Origin: Rhodanobacter sp. AS-Z3
GTDB taxonomy: Bacteria; Pseudomonadota; Gammaproteobacteria; Xanthomonadales; Rhodanobacteraceae
DNA length: 64,000 nt
Assembly: GCF_029224025.1 (NCBI RefSeq)
Contig: NZ_CP119392.1
Span: forward strand, 47,501-111,500
Direction: 5' to 3'
Shown: in pieces, positions 27,102 to 36,331 of the stretch
How positions within the stretch are numbered: position 1 is the stretch's first letter
How the letters are laid out: the number at the start of each line of letters is the position of its first letter
The notes under the pieces: model-generated
The model's database searches: none
Seen by the model: only the letters and a program-made list of their open reading frames with translations
What the model was told of the DNA's origin: nothing
Made by a program: the position numbers and the translations under genes

Positions 27102-28353
27102 CATCACCTTCCACAAACAGCGCAGCGCACCACAGCCCAAGCAGCCACGCGAACAGCAGACCCCACCATGCCGAATAGAAGGCCAGATGGGTGTTCAGCG
27201 GAAACAGCATCACCGCCAGCGACAGACTGGCCGGGAACGCCCGATCACGCGCAAGCGGACCGACCTTTCGCCACGTACGCCATGCCAGACCCACGGCCGC
27301 CAGCCATAGCAGCAAGCCGATCGAACCGGTCTCGGTAAGCACTTCGAGCACCAATTGATGGGCATGACAGGCACCCTCGCCCACACCACAGGCTTCGCCG
27401 GAAACCACGAAGTGATCGTTGGCCGGTGCGTATTGCGGGTAGGCATAACGAAATCCGCGAACGCCCACGCCATTCACCGGGTGAGCCACGAACATGCCGA
27501 TGCTGGTGTGCCAGATGTCGAGCCGGCCACTGAGCGCGGCATCCATCGATTTATCGGTACCGTGCAGGACGAGCAGCGTGCGATCGATACGTTCGTGAAA
27601 GCGCGGAGAGGTTTTCCATGCCACACCTACGGCCAGCCCCAGCAACAATGCAGCGATTGCGCAGAAGCCGACAAAACGCAGCGGCGAGCGCGCCTCGCGC
27701 CAGGCAAAGCCGAGTGCAACCAGCGCGTAACACAGCCAGGCGGCACGCGAACCGGCCAACAGCACTGGCCCCAGGATCAGGCCAAAGGCGAGCAGCAGAC
27801 CCGGCAACCCCCAGCGCCGCCGCGCCGCCCATAGCGCGAACGGCGACAACACCGCCAACGTGGGACCGAGCTTGAGGTTGTCCGCACCAAAGATCCCGGA
27901 AACCCGCTCCGCCTCGGCCGGGCCACCCAGACTCCAGCCAGTCAGCGCCTGTATCCACGCATCCAGACACCACAGCGCCAGCACCAGAGCCACCGCCACA
28001 TACAACGCCTGCAGCTTGTGGTCGCGGCGGATCGCGAAACAGGCATACAGGCCCAACGGGGCGTAACGCAGCAGGGCGGCGACGGTGCCCCAACTCTTGC
28101 CCGGCTTGATCGCGTCAACGGCGGAAAACAGTGCCGCACCGACATAAGCCGCCAGCAGCCATAGCAGCAAGCGAGCCCCTGGATGTTGTTGCAACGCCTG
28201 CGGATCGCGGGCAAACAGCATGATCACGCCAAGCAGGCACAGCAGGGTTCCCAGCTCGGCGCTGCGCCCGAACGGCAACAAGGCGACCACCAGCCAGAAC
28301 GGCAACAGTGGCGAACGCAGCGCGGCTTTGAGTGAGCTTGCGAAGGGATTCAT
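27088..28353 (-). CDS. O-antigen ligase/polymerase-type membrane protein
   Basis: A 421-residue membrane protein of the Wzy/WaaL (O-antigen ligase-like) superfamily with about 10-12 predicted helices. The periplasmic loop contains the family's GRLDIWHTSIGMFVAHPVNG followed by VGVRGFRYAYP and the His-containing ACHAHQLVLEVLTETG, which match the H-x-H-N/Q-like ligase motif. It may join O-antigen or a polysaccharide to lipid A core. The ATG at 28353 is chosen because the frame upstream overlaps the preceding glycosyltransferase. It overlaps the next gene downstream, suggesting an operon. Confidence 0.87.
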   Translation of the reverse strand: MNPFASSLKAALRSPLLPFWLVVALLPFGRSAELGTLLCLLGVIMLFARDPQALQQHPGARLLLWLLAAYVGAALFSAVDAIKPGKSWGTVAALLRYAPLGLYACFAIRRDHKLQALYVAVALVLALWCLDAWIQALTGWSLGGPAEAERVSGIFGADNLKLGPTLAVLSPFALWAARRRWGLPGLLLAFGLILGPVLLAGSRAAWLCYALVALGFAWREARSPLRFVGFCAIAALLLGLAVGVAWKTSPRFHERIDRTLLVLHGTDKSMDAALSGRLDIWHTSIGMFVAHPVNGVGVRGFRYAYPQYAPANDHFVVSGEACGVGEGACHAHQLVLEVLTETGSIGLLLWLAAVGLAWRTWRKVGPLARDRAFPASLSLAVMLFPLNTHLAFYSAWWGLLFAWLLGLWCAALFVEGDDERA

Positions 28354-28423
28354 GCGAAAACCGGATGACAGGGGTTCCGCATTGTAGGCGAGCACGAACG
28401 CGCACCAAATAAACCCGCTGCAC

Positions 28424-29575
28424 TCAGGACGAAGCGACTTCCTCGTACAGCGCAAGTGTGGCCTGCTGCATGTCGGCCAAACGGTAACTCTGCAGTGGTG
28501 AAATCGGCGGAGCCACGCGCAGCAACTCGGCGGCACGCTCGACCAGCCGCTCGCGATCACCGGGCGGCACTCGACCTGCCGGATACAACTCAGCCAACAG
28601 CTCGCCGACACCGCCATGTGCGTAACCCAACACCGGCCGGCACAGCGCCAACGCCTCAACCACGGTTCGGCCAAACGATTCCGGCTTGTTCGACAACTGC
28701 AGTATCAAATCCGAGATCGCATAGATGTCACGGATGTCAGCCCGCGGCGGGGTCAGCACCACCTGTGAGGTCACCCCGCGCAAGCGGATCAGTTCCTGCA
28801 GTTCCGCGACGTAGGCTTCGCGGCCCGGTTCAATCACACCCAGCAACAACAGGCGTGCCTCGATGCCGCGACGCTTGAGGTCGGCCAGCAGCTCGATGGC
28901 ATCGTGATGCCCTTTGAGGCGCGTGCCGCGGCCCGGCAAGGTCAACAAGGGAGCACCGGCCAATGCGGGAAATTCGGCAAAGAATGCCTGCTGCCAGGCA
29001 TCGTCCGGGCGGTGGCCATAGGGGAACGCCTGCGGGTCAATGCCGCGCGGAATCACCCTGACCTTGCCCGGTTCGAGCCAGCGATAGTGACTGAGCACGT
29101 AATCGCGCATGGTCTGTGACACGGCCACCACCCGTTCGCCACGCAGCAGAATCGAGCTGTAGTGACCCGGCGAATTGAGTCCATGCACCGTTGTGACGAA
29201 ATGCGGCCGGGGCTTCATGCCCTTGAGCGCCCACCAGCCCATCCATGCGGGCAAGCGCGAACGTGCATGCACGATGTCCGGCTTGATCTCGCGCAAAATT
29301 CGTCGCAAGGCACCCAGGTGACCCAGCGTGGCCAATGATTTGCGCCCCAGTTCCAGCGTGATGTGCTCGCTGCCTTCGGCCTGCAGCTGCTGTACCAGCC
29401 GGCCACCGGCTGAAATCACCACCGAACGGTGGCCGGCCTGAACCAGCGCACGAGCAATTTCCAGCGCAGATCGTTCCGCACCGCCGGAGCGCAGTGCGGG
29501 GATCAGCTGGACCACAGTCAGCAGCTTGGCAGGAACGGCAATGCTGGACATGAGTTCGGGGCTGGCAGCTTTCAT
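28424..29575 (-). CDS. Family 4 glycosyltransferase (LPS core type)
   Basis: A 383-residue retaining glycosyltransferase with a GT-B fold. The N-terminal glycine-rich loop is in IPALRSGGAERSALEIARAL, the middle has DIVHARSRLPAWMGWWALKG, and the C-terminal nucleotide-sugar domain carries the E-x7-E motif in NKPESFGRTVVEALALCRPV. It is the first gene of the minus-strand set ending in the WaaE-like enzyme. Sugar and linkage are unknown; a role in LPS core or O-chain assembly is inferred from context. Confidence 0.9.
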   Translation of the reverse strand: MKAASPELMSSIAVPAKLLTVVQLIPALRSGGAERSALEIARALVQAGHRSVVISAGGRLVQQLQAEGSEHITLELGRKSLATLGHLGALRRILREIKPDIVHARSRLPAWMGWWALKGMKPRPHFVTTVHGLNSPGHYSSILLRGERVVAVSQTMRDYVLSHYRWLEPGKVRVIPRGIDPQAFPYGHRPDDAWQQAFFAEFPALAGAPLLTLPGRGTRLKGHHDAIELLADLKRRGIEARLLLLGVIEPGREAYVAELQELIRLRGVTSQVVLTPPRADIRDIYAISDLILQLSNKPESFGRTVVEALALCRPVLGYAHGGVGELLAELYPAGRVPPGDRERLVERAAELLRVAPPISPLQSYRLADMQQATLALYEEVASS

Positions 29576-29629
29576 GCTTGAAAGGCAAGCAAGAATAGTG
29601 CCTTAAAAAGCTGACGCAAGGCCGAAAGA

Positions 29630-29839
29630 TCAGTCGCGAAGCACGTAATGTGCGCCACAGTAGGCACAGGTTGACTCGCCGCCATCGTCAACGATCGGCA
29701 GATAGACCCTGGGATGTGAATTCCACAACTCCATTCCCGGCATCGGGCAGGCCAGCGGCAGGTCCTTGCGCGTCACTTCGTAACGATTTTCGGCATTTGC
29801 CGGCACCAGAGGTGCCGCCGCTGAGCGGAGGGATGACAT
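29630..29839 (-). CDS. Zinc-finger domain protein (NDUFS6-like CHCC ribbon)
   Basis: A 69-residue small protein. The conserved core LACPMPGMELWNSHPRVYLP and the following STCAYCGAHYVL place it in the zf-CHCC group, which is related to the mitochondrial complex I subunit NDUFS6. The Cys of ACPMPG, the His of NSHPRV and the CAYC pair can bind one zinc. The function in bacteria is not known. It sits 54 bp upstream of the LPS glycosyltransferase on the same strand and may share its transcript. Confidence 0.85.
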   Translation of the reverse strand: MSSLRSAAAPLVPANAENRYEVTRKDLPLACPMPGMELWNSHPRVYLPIVDDGGESTCAYCGAHYVLRD

Positions 29840-30039
29840 CAGTAAACTCCAGACTGGACATCAGGGCGCCGATGGTAGCAGGCTGCAGTCTTCTGTCGGG
29901 GGACAGCAGGGGCATTCAGGGAAAATTCGACACCGTTTCCAGCCACGCGGCGGTGACGGTGATTGTCGTGAATCGCGCGTACCCATCCACGGCCCGGCTG
30001 CTTGCGCCGGGTCCACTGCAACGGGCTCAGGAGTTGATC

Positions 30040-31305
30040 ATGGATTTTGAGAAGATCGTTGAACGTGCCAAGGGCATTCTGACCACGCCAAGGACCGAAT
30101 GGCCGGTGGCCGCCGCTGAACCAGCCACGGTGAACAGCCTGTTCACCAGCTACATCCTGATCATCGCTGCACTGCCGGCCATCGCCCAGTTCCTCAAGGG
30201 CAGCCTGATTGGCACCAGCGCATTCGGCATCACCGTGCGCAACTCGATTGGCGGCGGCATCACCCGGATGGTGCTGGGTTACCTCTTGTCACTGGTCGTC
30301 ATCTATCTGGTTGCCCTGATCATCAACGCGCTGGCGCCCACTTTCGGCGGCCAGAAAAACATGGTGCAGGCGCTCAAGGCCGCCGCCTATTCCTGGACCG
30401 CCAGCTGGGTCGCCGGTGTCGCGGTCATCGTGCCCGCGCTGGGCTGGCTGATCGCGCTGGCCGGGTCCGTCTACGCCATCTACCTGCTCTACCTGGGCCT
30501 GCCGCAAACCATGAAGTGCCCGGCGGAAAAATCGGCCGGCTACACCGCGGTAAGCGTGATCATCGCGGTCGTGTTGAGCTGGGTGGTTGGCGCGATCCTC
30601 ATTGGCGTAGTCGGTACCGCCGCCCTGAGCGGCGCCGCCATGGGCGGCATGCATGTCACCAACAGCAATGGTGACAAGGTCACCGTCGACGGCAACAGCG
30701 CTCTGGGCCAGTTGGCCGCGATGGGCCAGCGCGCCGAAGATGCCAGCAAGCAAATGGATCAGGCACAGAAGTCGGGTGACAAGGACGCACAGGCAGCGGC
30801 GATGGGCAAAATGATGGGCGCCATGGCCGGCGCCGACGGCAACGTCGAGGCGCTGCCACCTGACCAGATCAAGGCCTTCCTGCCTGACAGCCTGGGCAAC
30901 CTCAAGCGCGGCAACTTGTCTGCCGAGCGGAACAAGGCAATGGGGATGCAGATCTCCCAGGCCAGCGCCGATTACTCGGACGGCAATGGCCAGCACATCA
31001 ATCTGGAGGTTTCCGATACCGGCAGCGCCAAGGGCTTGATGTCCCTGGCCAGCGCCATGGCACCGGAGGAAGAGAAGCAGACCGACCACGGCTATGAAAA
31101 GACCTATAGCGCCGGCGGCAACCTGATCCACGAAGCATGGGACACGCAGTCGAAGTCCGGCGAATACAGCGTGATCGTGGGCAAGCGCTTCACGGTGAAG
31201 GCCGACGGCAATGTCGACAGCATCGACCAGCTGAAGCAGGCGGTTGGCAGTGTCGATCTGGGCAAGCTGGAATCGCTGAAAGATGCCGGCGTGAAATCGA
31301 ACTGA
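30040..31305 (+). CDS. Yip1-domain membrane protein with soluble C-terminal extension
   Basis: A 421-residue protein. Residues 1-200 form a Yip1-type membrane domain with about five helices (MDFEKIVERAKGILTTPRTEW, then SYILIIAALPAIAQFL and IYLVALIINALAPTF). Residues 200-421 are a soluble segment, first Gln/Ala/Met-rich and probably helical (ASKQMDQAQKSGDKDAQAAA), then a beta-rich end (GEYSVIVGKRFTVKADG). I do not recognise the second half. AGGAG precedes the ATG at 30040. The orientation of the tail, cytoplasmic or periplasmic, is not clear. A bidirectional terminator follows. Confidence 0.8.
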   Translation: MDFEKIVERAKGILTTPRTEWPVAAAEPATVNSLFTSYILIIAALPAIAQFLKGSLIGTSAFGITVRNSIGGGITRMVLGYLLSLVVIYLVALIINALAPTFGGQKNMVQALKAAAYSWTASWVAGVAVIVPALGWLIALAGSVYAIYLLYLGLPQTMKCPAEKSAGYTAVSVIIAVVLSWVVGAILIGVVGTAALSGAAMGGMHVTNSNGDKVTVDGNSALGQLAAMGQRAEDASKQMDQAQKSGDKDAQAAAMGKMMGAMAGADGNVEALPPDQIKAFLPDSLGNLKRGNLSAERNKAMGMQISQASADYSDGNGQHINLEVSDTGSAKGLMSLASAMAPEEEKQTDHGYEKTYSAGGNLIHEAWDTQSKSGEYSVIVGKRFTVKADGNVDSIDQLKQAVGSVDLGKLESLKDAGVKSN

Positions 31306-31321
31306 TCACCCCGTCAAATAC

Positions 31322-31354
31322 AAAAAAAAGGCGCCGTCATCGGCGCGTTTTTTT
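31322..31354. terminator. Bidirectional terminator between the Yip1 gene and yceI
   Basis: GCGCCG and CGGCGC with a TCAT loop, flanked by eight A's on the left and GTTTTTTT on the right. It can serve both convergent genes. Confidence 0.9.
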
Positions 31355-31367
31355 GTGGCCGCGAAAG

Positions 31368-31952
31368 CTACTTCTTCGACGGCACCGAGCCTTCGGTGGT
31401 GATGCGAATGGTGATTTCATCACCAACATTCGGCACGTAAGCAGCTACCCCAAAGTCCGAGCGCTTGAGTGTGGCGGTGGCATCGAATCCGATCGACTGG
31501 CTCTTGCTCATAGGATGCGGGCCCACTTTGTTCAGCGTCGCGTCCAGCACCACCGGCCGGGTCACGCCATGCACAGTGAGGTTGCCGGTCACCTTGAACT
31601 TGTTGCCACCCAGCGGTTGCACCACGGTGCTCTTGAAGGTCACCACCGGGTATTTGTCGGCATCCAGAAAATCAGGCTTTTTCAGATGCTCGTCCAGTGC
31701 CGCCACATGGGTATCCAGCAAGGTCAGTGGCAAGCTGACATCGACGCTGGAATCGGCGGGGTGCTGCTCGTCGAACACCACGGTGCCCTCGCCCAGACCC
31801 AGGTCGGCGGTGGGATGGGAGTAGCCAAAGTGACTCCAGCTGAACAACACCATGGTGTGATGCGGGTCCAGTTGATAGGTCACCGGGGCCGCATGGGCCG
31901 ACACAGCGGCTCCGAACAGTCCGGCAAAAATGAGGTATTTCAATGCACGCAT
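31368..31952 (-). CDS. yceI: YceI family periplasmic protein
   Basis: A 194-residue lipocalin-like protein that binds polyisoprenoid lipids in known members. The signal peptide MRALKYLIFAGLFGAAVSAHA is followed by the mature start APVTYQLDPHHTMVLFSWSH, which is the family signature. Later segments KPDFLDADKYPVVTFKST and GNLTVHGVTRPVVLDATL are also typical. AGGAG lies upstream of the ATG at 31952. It is a single gene; the physiological role is uncertain. Confidence 0.94.
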   Translation of the reverse strand: MRALKYLIFAGLFGAAVSAHAAPVTYQLDPHHTMVLFSWSHFGYSHPTADLGLGEGTVVFDEQHPADSSVDVSLPLTLLDTHVAALDEHLKKPDFLDADKYPVVTFKSTVVQPLGGNKFKVTGNLTVHGVTRPVVLDATLNKVGPHPMSKSQSIGFDATATLKRSDFGVAAYVPNVGDEITIRITTEGSVPSKK

Positions 31953-32233
31953 GAGGATGACTCCTGCTGGGAAAAGATGGAAATCAGGCCATCGCACAAA
32001 CCTGATCGAACGACAAATTACACTCGGGCGTGAGCACATTTCGGCTTGCTATTGATGGTCATGGGTCCACAACGACGACCTGATGACGACGCACCCAATG
32101 ATGCGTTCGTTCGGTATCCTCTGTGAAACGATGTGCCATGCGCGGCGCCATCAAGTCAGTGTATAGGTACCCGCGCGCAGGCAGCCCGGCGGCAGGGAGA
32201 ACATAGCGTGTCGATTCGAGAAACAATGGCTGG

Positions 32234-33229
32234 ATGCCTGCACCCGTGCTGACCCGCAGCGAGGCATGCTGGGTGATCACCGACACGGCGGCGGGCAACC
32301 AGCGGCAGGCGCTGGCATTGGCCGAGCAACTGCACATGCCGGTGCGCCACCTCGTGCTGACGCCTCGCGCGCCCTGGTCATGGCTGGCACCGATGCTGGA
32401 ACTCGGCGGGCAACTTTCACTGCCCGCCGACCAACGTTGTCTGTTTGTACCGCCATGGCCGACCGCCGCCGTTGGTTGTGGCCGCGCATCAGCACTGTTC
32501 ACGCGCATGCTGCGCCGCTTGTCCCAGGGGCGCTGCTACACCGTGCAGATTCTTGATCCACGCATCGACCCCGCGCTGTGGGACATGGTGATTGCCCCCC
32601 GTCACGATGCACTCGTGGGCCCAAACGTGATGCGGCCGCTGGGCTCACTGAACCCGATCGACGACAGCTGGCTGGCCGACGGTCGCGCCGCCTTCGCGCA
32701 CTATGCCGAGTTGGCGCAACCCCGGGTAGGCGTATTGCTGGGTGGTCCACGGCGCGGCATCGCCTGGGACGCAGACTACGCACGTCGCCTGGCCACCTTG
32801 TTGCTCGAACGTCAGCGCCAGCAAGGCGGCAGCCTGCTGGTACTGGCCTCACGACGCACACCACCGGCTTTGGTCGAGATTTTTCGCCAGGCCCTGCACG
32901 AGGTACCGGGTCTGGTCTGGGCCGGTGCTGCGGACGGCGACAATCCCTATGCCGGCGTACTCGGCTGGGCTGATCGACTGGTGGTCACGCCGGATTCGGT
33001 GAACATGCTCAGCGAGGCGTGTGCCGTCGGCTGTCCGGTACAAACCTTTGTTCCGCCAAAACCCCTGCCCACCCGACTGGCCCGATTCCACCGGGCGCTG
33101 CGTGAGTCCGGGCGATTGCGGGACCTCGATGACTCACCGCTGGTGCCATCGGTGCAGCCACTGCGCGAGACCGCTTCCATCGGAGCATTCCTGCGCCGAC
33201 GGATCAGCGCAAGACCCGATCACTCATGA
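32234..33229 (+). CDS. ELM1/GtrOC1-family protein
   Basis: A 331-residue protein of the ELM1 family, named after a plant mitochondrial-fission factor and common in Gram-negative bacteria next to LPS genes. Diagnostic stretches are CWVITDTAAGNQRQALALAE at the N-terminus, VGVLLGGPRRGIAWD near residue 165 and DRLVVTPDSVNMLSEACAVG near 250. The overall plan resembles a GT-B glycosyltransferase, and the role in bacteria is unproven. Its stop codon overlaps the end of the convergent GGDEF gene by 6 bp. It lies about 3 kb from the LPS gene set. Confidence 0.85.
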   Translation: MPAPVLTRSEACWVITDTAAGNQRQALALAEQLHMPVRHLVLTPRAPWSWLAPMLELGGQLSLPADQRCLFVPPWPTAAVGCGRASALFTRMLRRLSQGRCYTVQILDPRIDPALWDMVIAPRHDALVGPNVMRPLGSLNPIDDSWLADGRAAFAHYAELAQPRVGVLLGGPRRGIAWDADYARRLATLLLERQRQQGGSLLVLASRRTPPALVEIFRQALHEVPGLVWAGAADGDNPYAGVLGWADRLVVTPDSVNMLSEACAVGCPVQTFVPPKPLPTRLARFHRALRESGRLRDLDDSPLVPSVQPLRETASIGAFLRRRISARPDHS

Positions 33230-36200
33230 CGCTGGAAGCATCCACTTGAGCTGGTTCGCGGCCAGCATAGTGTCAAGTTGCGGAGCCAGTGGATCGTGCA
33301 GGATCGCCTCTGCGAGCGGCGCGGTAACCAGCAACCCGACCGATCGATTACGCCCCAGGCTCTTGGCGCGATAAAGCGCAAAGTCAGCCAGTTCAACGGC
33401 AACATCAAACGTCGATTCATCGGCACGGGCTGCCAGCGGATGCATGCTGTACCCGATCGAGCAGGTCAGCCGGAGGATACCGCCACGGCCATTGTCAAAC
33501 TTCTTTGCCGCGATGTCGCCGCGCAAGCGTTCCGCGATGACAAGCACGCCTTGCGCATCAATGTCCCGCAACAACAGCAGAAATTCCTCGCCACCCCAGC
33601 GCACCGTGATGTCACTTTCGCGGCGCGATGCGGAGAGCACCTCGCCCAGCTCACGCAGCACCGAATCACCGACCGCGTGGCCGTAGGTGTCGTTGATCTG
33701 CTTGAAGTAGTCGATGTCGATTTGCAACACGCCGATATGCGTATCAGGGGAAAGCAATGGCGGCAGCCGCGCCATCAGAAAGCGTCGGTTGGGCAGCCCG
33801 GTCAAGGTATCGGTATAGCTCTCCTGAGCAAGCGCAAGGTTGGTGACCCGTAGCCGCTCCAGTGCCCGCGACAATTCGACGGTGCGACGTTCAACCTGTT
33901 CCTCCAGCCACGCATTGCGACGGCGTTGCCGACGCATGCTCCAGCGGATCAGCAGGAACACCAGCAGACACAAGATCACCAGCGCCACCGCGCGTGTCAC
34001 CAGGCGTTCATACCAGTAGGGGCTGATCTGGATGACGATAGCCGCTTCGGGCCCGTATCCCGCAGCGCCCGGCAGCATGGCGGCAACACGAAAACGGTAA
34101 TTCCCCGCTGGCAAATGCGTGTAGAACGCCTCGCGGCGGAGGTCGGCATTCTGCCAATCCGTGTCATAGCCATCCAGCCGGTAACGGAACCGCAGCGTAC
34201 CCACCGCCAAATGGGGTGCGGTGTAGCTGATGGTCAGGTCGCGCGCGCCCTCATCCAAGGTGAACGACTGGCCGGAGAACAGCTTGCCTTCGTGCTCGAC
34301 AGACACCACGGCGGCCGCCGGCGTGATCGGCATGGCACCCACGGCTCGCGTGTCCAGTCGGAGAATGCCATCGGTGGTGCTGTACCAGATGTAGTCGCCA
34401 TCAACCACGCTGCGCGTACTGGCACCACCGTTGCAACAGTGCAGGCTGGTCGTCGTGGTGACTCGTTCTTCGCCGGCAAGCCGTTGTGGCGAGACGCTGT
34501 GAACACGCGCATCCGACAACGGCAATTGCGACAGCGGCAGTCGCCACGCCCCCGCCACCGAGCCAGCGTAGAGATAGTCGCCGACCACGTTGAAGGTCCA
34601 CACGTTGTCACTGGGCAGGCCGTCCTTCTGGCTGAGCATGCGCAGACGACCGTTGGTCATCACGCCGATCCCCGCGTCACCGGTAGCCACGCCGAGCACG
34701 CCGGGTTTCACGAAGTCCAGATACGAGACAAAACGGCCGTTCAGCGACTTTGCCCACGCCGGCTCAGTCAGCTTGCCGTCGTGCCATTCGCGCACGCCAT
34801 CCTCGGTACCCAGATACAGATGATCGGGCGCCAGCGGCAGGATTGCGCGAATGGTGGCTGCCGCGGTCGATGCACCAGGATCGGCGCGACTCAATATACC
34901 CTGATGCCAGCGATACAAGCCGCCGGAAGTACCGATCCAGAAATCGTCGGCGGCGACTTCGCGAATATCGTCGATCCGCCAACTACGCAGCGCCGAGAAG
35001 GCTGCCGGCGTGACATCCCTGCCCTGCTCGAACACCGCAATGCCGGCGCGGGTACCTACCCATAGCCGATCTTGCTGGTCGTAACGCAACATATAGGCCG
35101 ACGGATTGGGCAGCGCACTGCCTGAAATCAACGGATGGACATGTTCACCGTCAAAAACCTCCACACCGGAATTGGTGCCCAGCACGATCTGCCCTTGCGC
35201 TGATCGCAGCACACTCCAGACCAGCGGGTCTGTCACCCCATCCCGCAGCGAAACGCGCCGCGTCCAGCCATTCCAGACTCGATATATGCCGCGTGCATGC
35301 GTGCCTAGCCACAAGTTTCCGCCACGATCCTCGAACAGCGCCTGCACCCATGGGCGTTGCATGATGTCTTCCTCACCCACCCGCTCCACCGTGCCGTCGG
35401 GCAAACGTCGATACAGTGCTTCAACGGTACCGATCCACAACACCCCCTGGCGATCGGTGAGCAGACTCTCGATGGAGGTCGTGTCGAGGCCTTGCCCCAG
35501 TGCAGCAGGGACAAGACGGTCACCCTTCACGTGCATCAAGCCGACCTGCGTTCCCAGCCACAGCTGGCCACCCTGCATCGCGAGGTGACTGACGAACGCG
35601 TCTTGCTGCGCCGGGTCGGCACGAATGCAGTTCGACACTGCGGGGGAGCTACTGTCGTCGGCACGGCACACGCGCCCGGTGCCGCCTACCCATAACGACT
35701 GGCCATCACGCAACAGGCTGAAGGCGGCACCCGCATGACCATCCAGCGGCACGACGGTGCCGTGCTGCACACGGGCCAGACCATCGGAGGTGGCCAGCAG
35801 GGGCGTGCCATTACCTGCATCAATGATCGCGTTGACGGCCGGGCCGCCCAATGCGCTGAAGCGTCCATCCAGCTCGCGCAGCAACCCATGCGCGCCGCCA
35901 AACCACATGCCAGCTTTCGGATCAGCCCACGCTACGGAAAGCATGCTGGTGTCGACACCGGTGGTGGCGCGGTCGTACTTCACGAAAAGCGTACCGTCGA
36001 AGCGCGCCACCGCTATTTGCGTATTGATCCAGAGGAAACCGGCGCGGTCCTCGGCCATATCGAGCGCGGTGATCTGCGGAAGTCCCTGCTCAACGCTCCA
36101 GTGATCCAGAACATAGGAATGGAAAGGCTGCTGAGGGTTCATGGCCACCGCAGAAGACAGCCCGAACACGCAAAGCATCAGACCGAACGCGATCGCGAGC

Positions 36201-36241
36201 CATGCCGGTACCGCACCCTTCCGTGTCACCTGGTCGATCAT
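33224..36241 (-). CDS. Two-component-propeller diguanylate cyclase
   Basis: A 1005-residue membrane sensor predicted to make cyclic di-GMP. The signal peptide is followed by repeated Reg_prop blades (for example GGNLWLGTHARGI, DRLWVGTRAGIAV, DDFWIGTSGGLYR), a Y_Y_Y domain (FRYRLDGYDTDWQNA), one transmembrane helix (AVALVILCLLVFLLI), a coiled coil, and a GGDEF domain with the active motif GGEEF and the RESD inhibitory site five residues before it. The Reg_prop domain senses an extracytoplasmic signal in related proteins. A GTG six codons upstream is an alternative start. Confidence 0.93.
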   Translation of the reverse strand: MIDQVTRKGAVPAWLAIAFGLMLCVFGLSSAVAMNPQQPFHSYVLDHWSVEQGLPQITALDMAEDRAGFLWINTQIAVARFDGTLFVKYDRATTGVDTSMLSVAWADPKAGMWFGGAHGLLRELDGRFSALGGPAVNAIIDAGNGTPLLATSDGLARVQHGTVVPLDGHAGAAFSLLRDGQSLWVGGTGRVCRADDSSSPAVSNCIRADPAQQDAFVSHLAMQGGQLWLGTQVGLMHVKGDRLVPAALGQGLDTTSIESLLTDRQGVLWIGTVEALYRRLPDGTVERVGEEDIMQRPWVQALFEDRGGNLWLGTHARGIYRVWNGWTRRVSLRDGVTDPLVWSVLRSAQGQIVLGTNSGVEVFDGEHVHPLISGSALPNPSAYMLRYDQQDRLWVGTRAGIAVFEQGRDVTPAAFSALRSWRIDDIREVAADDFWIGTSGGLYRWHQGILSRADPGASTAAATIRAILPLAPDHLYLGTEDGVREWHDGKLTEPAWAKSLNGRFVSYLDFVKPGVLGVATGDAGIGVMTNGRLRMLSQKDGLPSDNVWTFNVVGDYLYAGSVAGAWRLPLSQLPLSDARVHSVSPQRLAGEERVTTTTSLHCCNGGASTRSVVDGDYIWYSTTDGILRLDTRAVGAMPITPAAAVVSVEHEGKLFSGQSFTLDEGARDLTISYTAPHLAVGTLRFRYRLDGYDTDWQNADLRREAFYTHLPAGNYRFRVAAMLPGAAGYGPEAAIVIQISPYWYERLVTRAVALVILCLLVFLLIRWSMRRQRRRNAWLEEQVERRTVELSRALERLRVTNLALAQESYTDTLTGLPNRRFLMARLPPLLSPDTHIGVLQIDIDYFKQINDTYGHAVGDSVLRELGEVLSASRRESDITVRWGGEEFLLLLRDIDAQGVLVIAERLRGDIAAKKFDNGRGGILRLTCSIGYSMHPLAARADESTFDVAVELADFALYRAKSLGRNRSVGLLVTAPLAEAILHDPLAPQLDTMLAANQLKWMLPAS

Positions 36242-36331
36242 CGTACGGCTGAACCCCACCCCGGTTTAGCACGATCTTGCATGTCTACGGGGCGGCGTAC
36301 AAGCCTGCGCCGTCGAGCCTTCTTGCCGGAT

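Noticed and set aside
31953..32233. 281-bp spacer between yceI and the ELM1 gene
   Set aside because: Open frames here have no protein-like character and no RNA gene or strong hairpin was seen; it probably only holds the two divergent promoters.
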